Notes under the pieces: model-generated
Told to the model about the DNA's origin: nothing
The model's database searches: none
The model's input: only the letters and a program-made list of their open reading frames with translations
Source: Micromonospora lutea
GTDB taxonomy: Bacteria > Actinomycetota > Actinomycetes > Mycobacteriales > Micromonosporaceae
Direction: 5' to 3'
NCBI RefSeq assembly: GCF_016863535.1
Contig: NZ_BOPB01000001.1
Span: 271,550-335,549, forward strand
DNA: 64,000 nt
Position numbers and translations under genes: made by a program
In this document: positions 1 through 7,400 of the stretch, in pieces
Numbering within the stretch: the stretch's first letter is position 1
Layout of the letters: the number at the start of each line of letters is the position of its first letter

Positions 1-1768
1 TGTCGGCCGCCAGCACCACGCACGAGGCACCCCAGTGTTCGGCGTCCACCGCGGCCCGGCGGCGCTGTTCGTCGCCGACGACCGGCCGGAGGCCGCTCCT
101 GGACACCTCGGCCAGGAGCGCGGAGGTGGGTCGCGGGGCGACGCCCATCGCGGCGCTGCCGCCCCGGCCGTGCGGGCCGATGAAAAAGCCCTCCGGCATG
201 CTGAACTCGACGTGCGCCGCGGTCGCCCACCGCATCGGCCAGGGCTCCTTGGGAGTGGCCAGTGGCACCGGCACCAGGACACCGCCGGGTTCGACACAGG
301 TCCGCCAGTGGCCGGCGGTGATGAACTCCGGCACCGGCGGGCGTTGCGCGGTGGGCAGCGGTGCCGGGAGCAGCGGCACCAACGCCACGGCGACCGCGAC
401 CAGCGTCAGTCGGCGGGTGCGGCCCCTGGCATGTAGCGCCCGGTCGACCGCCAGCACCAGGAGCGTCGCCATCAGCGGCGGTGCGGCCAGGGCGAACCGC
501 ATCGGCAGCGCGCCGTCGACCACCGGCAGGCCGCCGAGCAGTGCGTACGGCCCGGGTAGACCGGTGTCGTCGCCGCCGAAGACCACCTCGGGGCCGAGCG
601 ACAGCGCACCCATCACCAGAAGACCGGCGGTGCAGGCCAGCACCAGCGGACGGCGTCCCAGCCAGATGGCGCAGCCAACGGTGACCACCAGCAGCGGCCA
701 GCCCAGGAAGGTGTTGTATTCGGCGGGGCCGGTGCTCAGCTGGGCGGAACGATCGTCCCCGAGCAGGGAGAGTGGTGAGATCGCCCACCAGCTGCGCAGG
801 TCGGTCGAGAAGTAGTGCGGGCTGAACATGCCGTCGGCGACACTGAGGGGACCGGCGAACTGGAACCACAGCGGGCGGAAGAGCACCAGCAGGGCCGTCC
901 CGGCGGCGAGGGCCATCCCGCCGGCGAAGGCGGGCAGCGCGCGACGGGCCAGGTCACGGTCCACGACGATCATTGTGAGCGCCATCACCAGCAGGGTGAG
1001 CGCGGCGAGGAACAGCACCTCCTCACCGATGAACACCTGAGCGGAAACGGCGGCGGCGAGCCCTGCCGCGGAGGTCACGAGCCGACGCAGGTCCGGAGCG
1101 CCGACGGGTACGCCGGTAGCCGGCGCGGACCGGGCGACGGGATCGGCGGCCCGCAGCAGCCGTACCACCAGCCAGACGATGACCGGTAGCAGCCACTGCG
1201 CCGTCATGTGCAGGTGGCTGTTGCTCTGCGACACCATTCCGGGCGCGAAGCCGCACAGTGCGCCGCCCAGCGTCGCGGCGGCCCGGTGGGCCCGTAGCGT
1301 ACGGCTGAAGAGGAGGTACCAGGCGGTCGCCGTACCGGCGAGGTTGACCGTGACCAGCAGGGCGAAGGTGACCGGAGCGCCGAACAGCAAGGTGACCGGG
1401 GCGAACAGCACACCGAGGGCGATCACCGACGTGTTGGCCATCAGGTTCACCCCGTCGGGGGCGTTGAGCCGGTCGGTGGACAGGCCGAAGTCACCCAGCA
1501 GCGCCCGCGCGTCGACGGCCAGAAACCACTCGTAGAGCACCTGGTCCTCGGGGTTGAGGGCGAGCACCAGTCCGCTCGGGTCGGCCCAGAGCCGATGGGT
1601 GAGCGTGCCGGCGAGCGCGGCGAAGAACAGCCCTGCCAGCAGGTCGGTGCGGTGTCGGGCGGCGGTCCGGGCCCACCGGCGCAGCCGCTGCGGGCGTACC
1701 CGGGTGGGGGTGTGATCTGCCGGCGTTGCCACATCGTCGGTGGGGGCGGTGGGTGGGCGGCTGCTCAC
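1..1768 (-). CDS. Multi-spanning membrane protein, GT-C glycosyltransferase-like (3' end outside window)
   Basis: Reading the minus strand from GTG 1768 gives about 589 residues in one open frame that runs off the window at base 1, so the C-terminus is missing. Long hydrophobic segments alternate with short loops from about residue 42 to 430, and a more polar part follows. Landmarks are the acidic loop NPEDQVLYEWFLA (72-84), GVNLMANTSVIALG (106-119) and GFAPGMVSQSNSHLHMT (173-189). This order is seen in actinobacterial membrane proteins distantly related to polyprenyl-phosphate-sugar-dependent GT-C enzymes, where the early acidic loop would be catalytic. The substrate cannot be told. A Pro/Thr-rich, arginine-bearing N-terminus precedes the first helix. 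The start is uncertain: there is no clear ribosome binding site, the frame stays open upstream, and GTG 1732 is an alternative. Confidence 0.7.
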   Translation of the reverse strand, partial: MSSRPPTAPTDDVATPADHTPTRVRPQRLRRWARTAARHRTDLLAGLFFAALAGTLTHRLWADPSGLVLALNPEDQVLYEWFLAVDARALLGDFGLSTDRLNAPDGVNLMANTSVIALGVLFAPVTLLFGAPVTFALLVTVNLAGTATAWYLLFSRTLRAHRAAATLGGALCGFAPGMVSQSNSHLHMTAQWLLPVIVWLVVRLLRAADPVARSAPATGVPVGAPDLRRLVTSAAGLAAAVSAQVFIGEEVLFLAALTLLVMALTMIVVDRDLARRALPAFAGGMALAAGTALLVLFRPLWFQFAGPLSVADGMFSPHYFSTDLRSWWAISPLSLLGDDRSAQLSTGPAEYNTFLGWPLLVVTVGCAIWLGRRPLVLACTAGLLVMGALSLGPEVVFGGDDTGLPGPYALLGGLPVVDGALPMRFALAAPPLMATLLVLAVDRALHARGRTRRLTLVAVAVALVPLLPAPLPTAQRPPVPEFITAGHWRTCVEPGGVLVPVPLATPKEPWPMRWATAAHVEFSMPEGFFIGPHGRGGSAAMGVAPRPTSALLAEVSRSGLRPVVGDEQRRRAAVDAEHWGASCVVLAAD

Positions 1769-1870
1769 GGCTTCGACCCTAGTGGCGGTGCCTCGACGGG
1801 GGACGCCGCAGTGGCGACGAACCCGCTACCGTGTGCACTGCACCGTGCGTGCCGGCGCTCGGTGTCACCC

Positions 1871-1951
1871 GCCCGGGTGGTGGAACGGCAGACACGGCCG
1901 CCTTAAAAGCGGCTGCCGCAAGGCGTGCGGGTTCGACCCCCGCCCCGGGCA
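1871..1951 (+). tRNA. tRNA-Leu (anticodon TAA)
   Basis: A class II tRNA with acceptor arms GCCCGGG (1871-1877) and CCCGGGC (1944-1950), discriminator A at 1951, an anticodon stem GCCGC/GCGGC closing the loop CTTAAAA (anticodon TAA), an extended variable arm and the T-loop sequence GGTTCGACCCC. CCA is not encoded. TTA is the rare leucine codon in high-GC actinomycetes; it is the TAA-anticodon tRNA (bldA in Streptomyces) that reads it, so this may be the bldA equivalent. That parallel is inference from the anticodon alone. Confidence 0.93.
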
Positions 1952-2054
1952 CTCTCAGCGATCGCTCAGCCTTCCCCTCACCATCGGGCTGTGCCGGGCG
2001 TTTACTCTTGTAGCGCGCGTTGACGTGCCACGACCCCCTTAGGGAGGCCAGACA

Positions 2055-2888
2055 GTGAAGACTTCGAACCCGGTGCTCGCACGGCTCGGCCAGGCGGCCG
2101 AGCGGGAGCGGGCCGCCGGGTACGCCCCGTCCGGGCCGTACGGACAGCCCGGTTATCCCCAGCAGGCCCCGCCGCAGGCCGGTTACCCCGGTGCCCCCGG
2201 CTTCCCGTCGGCGCCACCGGCGGTCACCCCCATGTCGATCGACGACGTGGTGGTCAAGACGGTCACCCTCCTGGCCATCCTCGGCGTCGCCGCCGCGGCG
2301 GCGTGGGCGTTGGTGCCCGATGAGGCGCTCGGCGTCGCCTGGATCGGCGCGGCCGTCGTCGGCCTGGTGCTCGGCCTGATCATCTCGTTCTCCCGGATGG
2401 CGAACCCGGCGCTCGTCGTCGCGTACGCCGTTGTCCAGGGTGTTCTCGTCGGCGCGCTGAGCAAGTTCTTCGAGTCGCTGTACGACGGCATCGTGATCCA
2501 GGCGGTGACCGCCACCTTCGGTGTCTTCTTCGTGATGGCCATGCTTTACAAGGCGCGGGTCATCCGGGCGACGCCGAAGTTCGTCAAGGGCATGATCGCG
2601 GTGATGGCGGGCCTGTTCGCCGTCATGCTGATCAACCTGGTGCTGGCGCTCTTCGGCGTCAACACCGGCCTGCGTGACGGCAGCCCGCTGGCCATCGGAT
2701 TCAGCATCGTCTGCATCGTGGTGGCCTCGCTGAGCTTCGTGCTCAGCTTCAAGGAGGTCGAGGACGGCGTCCGGATGGGCCTGCCGCAGCGCTACTCCTG
2801 GGTGGCCGCGTTCGGCATCCTGGTCAGCCTGATCTGGCTCTACATCGAGATGCTCCGCCTGCTGAGCTACTTCCAGGGCGAAGACTAA
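2055..2888 (+). CDS. Bax inhibitor-1/YccA family membrane protein
   Basis: 277 residues from GTG 2055, preceded by TTAGGGAGG. Residues 1-60 are a Pro/Gly/Tyr/Gln-rich cytoplasmic tail (GQPGYPQQAPPQAGYPGAPG). About seven hydrophobic helices follow from residue 69 to the end, including the BI-1/YccA-like stretch NPALVVAYAVVQGVLVGALS and a C-terminal YSWVAAFGILVSLIWLYIEMLR segment read in two parts. The family forms pH- or calcium-sensitive membrane proteins (BsYetJ, YccA, BI-1). In bacteria YccA modulates FtsH, but the role in actinobacteria is not established. The gene is monocistronic, lies just downstream of tRNA-Leu, and is followed by a strong hairpin terminator. Confidence 0.88.
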   Translation: MKTSNPVLARLGQAAERERAAGYAPSGPYGQPGYPQQAPPQAGYPGAPGFPSAPPAVTPMSIDDVVVKTVTLLAILGVAAAAAWALVPDEALGVAWIGAAVVGLVLGLIISFSRMANPALVVAYAVVQGVLVGALSKFFESLYDGIVIQAVTATFGVFFVMAMLYKARVIRATPKFVKGMIAVMAGLFAVMLINLVLALFGVNTGLRDGSPLAIGFSIVCIVVASLSFVLSFKEVEDGVRMGLPQRYSWVAAFGILVSLIWLYIEMLRLLSYFQGED

Positions 2889-2913
2889 CCTCCTCCCCGC
2901 CCCCCGACCGACT

Positions 2914-2944
2914 GGCGCCCGCCCCCTCCCCGGGGGCGGGCGCC
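2914..2944 (+). terminator. Terminator hairpin after the BI-1 gene
   Basis: Perfect 13-bp GC stem, GGCGCCCGCCCCC (2914-2926) with GGGGGCGGGCGCC (2932-2944), closing a 5-nt loop. It begins 25 bases after the stop codon and has no U-tract, as is common for actinomycete terminators. Confidence 0.7.
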
Positions 2945-2950
2945 GTCGTC

Positions 2951-2980
2951 CCCCACCCCACCCCACCCCACCCCACCCCA
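2951..2980. repeat. Short tandem repeat (CCCCA)x6
   Basis: Six head-to-tail copies of CCCCA directly before family A copy 1. Similar simple repeats adjoin other copies of the dispersed palindromes in this window. Confidence 0.9.
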
Positions 2981-2983
2981 CCG

Positions 2984-3060
2984 CGCCGATCATGCAGTTG
3001 TGGCACCGTACAAGTCGGGCATATGCGGAGAAATCAACAACCACAACTGCATGATCGGCG
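2984..3060. repeat. Palindromic repeat family A, copy 1
   Basis: A perfect 20-bp inverted repeat: CGCCGATCATGCAGTTGTGG at 2984-3003 and its exact complement at 3041-3060, with a 37-nt loop. The same stem recurs at 60563-60633 and 61729-61797, again with 37-nt loops. The loops share sequence at the start (CAC) and centre (CATATG, CGTATG, CATAAG). No coding function is evident. It lies between two genes on the same strand. Confidence 0.95.
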
Positions 3061-3092
3061 GTGAGGTGGGGTGGGTGCGTAGAGTTTGGGGG

Positions 3093-3422
3093 GTGGAGAG
3101 GGGGGTGGGGGAAGAGGTCGCGCGGGGGGTGGAGTTGTTGGTGCGGCAGGTCAGCCACTGGCAGCAGCCCCGGTGGTCGGCCGCGGCAGCGGCCGGCAAC
3201 GTGTCGCGGGCGGATCTGGTGCACCGGCTGGTGCAGGAGATCGCCAACCTGGCGGCGGATGCGGAAGGGCAGCCACGACGAGTCGTACCCCGGCTCGACA
3301 ACGACCTCGCCCTGCCCGACCAGCTCCGGGTGGTCACCGCCGACCTGCTCGCTGCGGACGCGAGCGAGGAGGCGCTGACTCGGGCCGCCACCGAGGTGGC
3401 GGCGACCCGGGCCGCCCTCTAG
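3093..3422 (+). CDS. Small conserved actinobacterial protein of unknown function
   Basis: 109 residues from GTG 3093. The frame is open further upstream into the family A palindrome, but the conserved-looking part begins here; GTG 3105 is also possible. The product is soluble, helical and Ala/Arg-rich, with VELLVRQVSHWQQPRWSAAA near the N-terminus and a VPRLDNDLALPDQLRVVTAD segment in the middle. It resembles short actinobacterial proteins that have no assigned function; I recognise no catalytic motif. The stop codon TAG (3420-3422) lies inside the left arm of inverted repeat E, so the gene's end is formed by the repeat. It converges on the thiolase gene. Confidence 0.55.
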   Translation: MERGVGEEVARGVELLVRQVSHWQQPRWSAAAAAGNVSRADLVHRLVQEIANLAADAEGQPRRVVPRLDNDLALPDQLRVVTADLLAADASEEALTRAATEVAATRAAL

Positions 3423-3495
3423 TGCGGTGTCCAACGCCGCCGGTCGTCGGCTGGGCCCGGTGCGGCCCGGTGAACGTTTCTGGACACCGCACTAG
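3419..3495. repeat. Inverted repeat family E between convergent genes
   Basis: Perfect 15-bp arms CTAGTGCGGTGTCCA (3419-3433) and TGGACACCGCACTAG (3481-3495) with a 47-nt GC-rich loop. It lies between the convergent genes at 3093 and 3559 and supplies the TAG stop of the former. It could act as a bidirectional terminator. Only one copy is seen in this window. Confidence 0.85.
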
Positions 3496-3558
3496 GCTAG
3501 GTGCCCGCGCGCGGACGGTCGGACCAGGCGGTCCTGGTACCGCCGGGCGGTAGGGTCG

Positions 3559-4818
3559 TCAGCTCAGGCGCTCGACGATCATCGCCATGCCCTGCCCGCC
3601 GCCGACGCACATGGTCTCCAGACCGATGGTCGCGTCATGCCACTGCAGGGCGTTGAGCAGGGTGCCGGTGATCCGGGCACCACTCATTCCGAAGGGGTGA
3701 CCGACGGCGATCGCACCGCCCATCACGTTCAGCTTCTCCTCCGGAATGCCGAGCTGGCGGTACGACGGGATCACCTGGGCGGCGAACGCCTCGTTGATCT
3801 CGACCAGGTCGACGTCGTCGATGGTCATGCCGGCGCGTTCGAGTGCCTGCCGGCTCGCCTCCACCGGACCGAGACCCATGATCTCCGGCGACAAGGCGGT
3901 GACACCTGTGGAAACGATCCTTGCCAGCGGAGTGACACCCAGTTCCTCGGCCCGCTGGGCACTCATCACGACCACGGCGGCGGCCCCGTCATTGAGCGGG
4001 CAGCAGTTGCCGGCGGTGATCCGGCCATCGGGGCGGAAGACCGGCTTGAGTGCCGAGACCGCCTCCAGGGTCACCCCGGCCCGGGGACCGTCGTCGGTGC
4101 TGACCACCGTGCCGTCGGGTGTGGTCACCGGGGTGATCTCACGCGCCCAGAAGCCGTCGGCGATCCCCTTCTCGGCCAGGTTCTGACTGCGTACGCCGAA
4201 GGCGTCCATCTCCGCGCGGCTCACGTCGTACACCTGGGCGAGGTTTTCAGCGGTCTGCCCCATGGCCAGGTAGACGTCGGGCAGGGCGTCCTTTTCTCGG
4301 GGGTCGGTCCAGACCGGCGCGCCGGCCTCGGTGCGGGCCCGGGACCGCTCGCGTGCCTGCGCGAAGCGGGGGTTCTCCCAGCCGCCCAGCAGGGCCTGAG
4401 CCTCGGGAGGCAGCCCGTCGGAGCTGCCGCGTGCGTACCGGGAGACCATCTCGACGCCGGCTGAGATGAAGACGTCGCCCTCGCCGGCCCGGATCGCGTG
4501 CATGGCCATCCGCGTGGTCTGCAGCGAGGAGGCGCAGTAGCGGGTGAGGGTGGCACCGGGCAGGCCGTCGAGACCCATCAGCACGGCGACCACGCGGGCC
4601 ATGTTGAAGCCCTGTTCCCCACCGGGCAGACCGCATCCGAGGTAGAGATCATCGATTTGTCGTGGGTCGAGCTGCGGCACCTTGTCCAAGGCCGCCTGCA
4701 CGATGGTGGCGGCCAGATCGTCCGGGCGGAGATCGCGTAGGGACCCCTTGTGGGCCCGGCCGATGGGCGAGCGGGCGGTGGCGACGATGACGGCGTCGCG
4801 GGACGACTCAATCGGCAT
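3559..4818 (-). CDS. Acetyl-CoA C-acyltransferase (thiolase, FadA type)
   Basis: 419 residues from ATG 4818. The thiolase catalytic set is complete: nucleophile Cys95 in CASSLQT, His374 in GHPFGMSG, and Cys404 in CVGGGQG, plus the conserved NEAFAAQV. Thiolases catalyse thiolytic cleavage of 3-ketoacyl-CoA in beta-oxidation, or the reverse condensation of acetyl-CoA units. Length is slightly above the usual 390-400 because of an Arg-rich insert around residues 145-175. The gene is monocistronic here. The nearest related metabolism is the acyl-CoA dehydrogenase at 38 kb and acetoacetyl-CoA synthetase at 41 kb. A biosynthetic versus degradative role cannot be decided from sequence. Confidence 0.93.
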   Translation of the reverse strand: MPIESSRDAVIVATARSPIGRAHKGSLRDLRPDDLAATIVQAALDKVPQLDPRQIDDLYLGCGLPGGEQGFNMARVVAVLMGLDGLPGATLTRYCASSLQTTRMAMHAIRAGEGDVFISAGVEMVSRYARGSSDGLPPEAQALLGGWENPRFAQARERSRARTEAGAPVWTDPREKDALPDVYLAMGQTAENLAQVYDVSRAEMDAFGVRSQNLAEKGIADGFWAREITPVTTPDGTVVSTDDGPRAGVTLEAVSALKPVFRPDGRITAGNCCPLNDGAAAVVVMSAQRAEELGVTPLARIVSTGVTALSPEIMGLGPVEASRQALERAGMTIDDVDLVEINEAFAAQVIPSYRQLGIPEEKLNVMGGAIAVGHPFGMSGARITGTLLNALQWHDATIGLETMCVGGGQGMAMIVERLS

Positions 4819-4913
4819 ACCGCCACGTTAACTCGCCGGTAACTTGCAGCGGAAGTTTTCCGGTGACCGGGAAATGTCACCCCGCACATCCGGACGCCCG
4901 ATGAGCTGGCCCG

Positions 4914-5717
4914 TCAGTGACGCGGGGCGATGGCCGCCGCGGCGACGACCGCGGGCAGCAGGGCGTGGGCCCAGACCCGGTAACCGTCGGCGGAGGGGTG
5001 GTAGCCGTCGTGACAGAAGGTGCCAGCATCGGCCCGGAACACCGGACCCGTCTCGGCGGCCAGGTCGACCACCGTCCCGCCGGCGTCGAGCACCGCAGTG
5101 GTCTGTGCCCGGGCGACACGACGCCCTATCCATCCGACGACCTGCCGCAGGGGGGACGCGATCGCGCGTACCGCGCCGAGATCCGGGCAGGTGCCCACCA
5201 CGACCTCCACACCGGCCTGGCGCAGCCGGTGCACGGCCGCGCCGAGGTAGGCGGCGGCCTCGGCCGGGCGGCGCAGGCTGGTGACGTCGTTGGCGCCGAC
5301 CAGGATGACCGCCACGTCCGGCCGCTCACCGAGCAGAGCCCGGGCCACCTGGGTGGCCAGGTCGGTGGAGCGTGAACCGGAGACACCGACGCTGGACAGG
5401 TGCACCTGACGCCCGCCCGGCCCTTCGGCGAGCAGTTCCGCCAGTTGCCCGCCGATGGTGTCGCCGAGACGGTCGACACCGACACCGAGAGCGGAGGAGT
5501 CGCCGAGCAGCACCAGGCGCAACGGTGGAGTGCCGGCCCGACCGACGGTCGCCCGCAGTGCCAGGCCGAGTTCCGGCTGGGCATAGCGGCGGTTGCGCGC
5601 CACCACGGCCTCACCGGCGAGCACCGCAGCCCCGCCGAGCGCGCCAGCGAGCAGGGAGTAAGCGGCGGTGCGGGCGACCCGCGCGGCGACCCGAGCGCCG
5701 GAAGGGAGGCCGGTCAT
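4914..5717 (-). CDS. SGNH/GDSL-type esterase, copy 2 of a tandem pair
   Basis: 267 residues from ATG 5717. A hydrophobic helix at about residues 18-38 serves as an uncleaved signal or membrane anchor, and the SGNH fold follows: Ser74 in VLLGDSSALG (block I), Asn143 in VGANDVTS (block III), and the Asp237-x-x-His240 dyad in HDGYHPSADGY (block V). All catalytic residues are present, so a secreted or membrane-tethered esterase/lipase is likely; the substrate is unknown. It lies 52 bases downstream of a paralogue (5770-6822) with the same domain order, so the two are probably an operon formed by tandem duplication. Confidence 0.87.
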   Translation of the reverse strand: MTGLPSGARVAARVARTAAYSLLAGALGGAAVLAGEAVVARNRRYAQPELGLALRATVGRAGTPPLRLVLLGDSSALGVGVDRLGDTIGGQLAELLAEGPGGRQVHLSSVGVSGSRSTDLATQVARALLGERPDVAVILVGANDVTSLRRPAEAAAYLGAAVHRLRQAGVEVVVGTCPDLGAVRAIASPLRQVVGWIGRRVARAQTTAVLDAGGTVVDLAAETGPVFRADAGTFCHDGYHPSADGYRVWAHALLPAVVAAAAIAPRH

Positions 5718-5769
5718 GGCGTCAACCTCGGGCCGGCGTCGAAGCCGTGTCGGCCCCTGATCCGCTCGG

Positions 5770-6822
5770 TCATGAGAATCCTTCCACTGCGGGTGTGTCG
5801 ACGGTGGGGGCCGGCTGCGGCGACGGAGCGGTGCCGAAGAGCCTCCGTCGGCGCAACTGCGCCCAACGGCCGGCCGGTCCGCTCTCGCTGCCCCCGAGCT
5901 GCGTGCCGCTGACCTCCGTCCCTGGGTGCCGGGCCGCCTCCTGCGCGGCCTTCGGCAACGACCGTACGCCTTCGAGGCTGATTGGCGAAGGCCTGCGTTC
6001 GGCGCCGTGCCCCAGGGCGGAAATCACCGTCGGCAACAGCGCGGCGGCTGCCGCCGCGTATCCGTCGGCGGAGGGATGAAACCGGTCCCACGCGAACATC
6101 CGTCCCGGCTCGGCGTTGAACCGGGGACCGAGCAGGTCGCCGAGGGAGACTGTCCGACCGCCGGCCGACACCACCGCGACCGTCTGCGCCGCGGCGAGTT
6201 GCCGGCTCCACCGGCGGGCCAACCATCGCAGTGGCGGTTGGATGGGTCGGATCGCGCCCAGGTCGGGGCAGGTCCCGACGACCACCTCGGCACCGGCCGC
6301 GCGCAACGCCCGGACCCCCTCGACGAGGTAGCGCACGGCCAGGGCCGGCGGCGTACGGTTGGTGACGTCGTTGCCACCGATGAGGATGACCGCGACATCG
6401 GGGTCACACTCCAGCGCCGCCTCGACCTGGTACTTCAGGCCGGCGGAGATGGCGCCCACCACCGCGAAGCGGTGCAACCGGACGGGACGCTGGAGGCGTC
6501 GGGACAGGCCGGTGGCCAACAACGCACCCGGCGTCTCACGGCGTCGGTGAACCCCGTAACCGGCGGCCGACGAGTCGCCGAGAATGACCATGGTGATCGC
6601 GGTTCCGGGGAACTTCGCGCCGTAGACGCCGTCGCAGCGCGGTGGCGGTGCCTCGGCCATGGGGATGGTGCGCCGGGCCTGGCGGGCCTGACCGAAGAGC
6701 ACGCCGGTCGTCGCCGCCGCGGCCGCTACCGTGGCGCCCGTGCCGATGGCTGCCATCCGTGCCACCCGCAGGGCACGCTGCCAGCGCGGACGATCCGGTA
6801 CGACGGAACCAGCGACCCCCAT
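5770..6822 (-). CDS. SGNH/GDSL-type esterase with C-terminal tail, copy 1 of a tandem pair
   Basis: 350 residues from ATG 6822. An N-terminal membrane helix (about 24-44) precedes the SGNH domain: Ser84 in VILGDSSAAGYG, Asn151 in IGGNDVTN, and Asp246/His249 in WDRFHPSADGY. It is clearly paralogous to the downstream protein (shared VVVGTCPDLGA and HPSADGY) but carries about 80 extra C-terminal residues rich in Pro, Gly and Arg, probably disordered. It is the first gene of the pair and is divergent from the DUF1232 gene at 6962, so both promoters should lie in 6823-6961. Substrate unknown. Confidence 0.87.
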   Translation of the reverse strand: MGVAGSVVPDRPRWQRALRVARMAAIGTGATVAAAAATTGVLFGQARQARRTIPMAEAPPPRCDGVYGAKFPGTAITMVILGDSSAAGYGVHRRRETPGALLATGLSRRLQRPVRLHRFAVVGAISAGLKYQVEAALECDPDVAVILIGGNDVTNRTPPALAVRYLVEGVRALRAAGAEVVVGTCPDLGAIRPIQPPLRWLARRWSRQLAAAQTVAVVSAGGRTVSLGDLLGPRFNAEPGRMFAWDRFHPSADGYAAAAAALLPTVISALGHGAERRPSPISLEGVRSLPKAAQEAARHPGTEVSGTQLGGSESGPAGRWAQLRRRRLFGTAPSPQPAPTVDTPAVEGFS

Positions 6823-6961
6823 ACCGTGACACTAGCGCGCCCGTCCGACGTCCCGCTGTCGTCGTCACGCCGCTCCGGTGCCTGGAAAACGACGGCGGTG
6901 GGTACTTGGATGGACGGTGTTGCGGCGGGGCGTCACGCTGCACGTGGAGAGGAGCACGACG

Positions 6962-7318
6962 ATGGCTAAGACGTTGAAGCGAGGTGCCGCGTTCGTGGCC
7001 CTGGCCCGGGCGATGACCGCCGGTGCCCGGGGCGGGCCGTCACTCGGCGCCCGGATCGGGGCGCTGCCCAGGATGATCGCGGCCACCGCCCGTGGCCAGT
7101 ACGACGGCGGGCTGCGGCTGGCCATGATGACCGCGGCCACGGCGTACATCGTCTCGCCGATCGACGTGGTGCCGGAAATGTTCCTCGCGGTGTTCGGGCT
7201 GATCGACGACGCGGTGATGGTCACCTGGCTGGCCGGCGCGGTGCTGGCCGAGACCGAGCGTTTTCTGGAGTGGGAGGCCCGGCGCAGCACCGTGGTCCCT
7301 GGGCATGTGGTGCCCTGA
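6962..7318 (+). CDS. DUF1232 (YkvA-like) small membrane protein
   Basis: 118 residues from ATG 6962, chosen because GAGAGGAG sits about 10 bases upstream; the in-frame upstream extension looks non-coding. The conserved DUF1232 core is TAYIVSPIDVVPEMFL followed by GLIDDAVMVTWLAG, i.e. a short loop ending in SPIDxxP between two hydrophobic segments (about residues 55-75 and 80-98). The family is widespread and its function is undefined. It is followed by cbs after 82 bases on the same strand. Confidence 0.82.
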   Translation: MAKTLKRGAAFVALARAMTAGARGGPSLGARIGALPRMIAATARGQYDGGLRLAMMTAATAYIVSPIDVVPEMFLAVFGLIDDAVMVTWLAGAVLAETERFLEWEARRSTVVPGHVVP

Positions 7319-7400
7319 CCGACGTACCCTGGGCGGGAACTCCACCTGATTCACCCGCCCGGCCTGGCGTGCCGGTGCCGGAGCAGAAGGGCACAAAGAC

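Noticed and set aside
1779..3434. Long minus-strand open frame (551 codons)
   Set aside because: It crosses tRNA-Leu, the BI-1 gene and the family A palindrome in antisense, with Arg/His/Gly-rich nonsense translation typical of a high-GC shadow frame.
7319..7400. Riboswitch (SAM or S-box type) before cbs or metB
   Set aside because: The gaps before cbs (82 bases) and metB (about 75) are too short and lack the conserved core stems.
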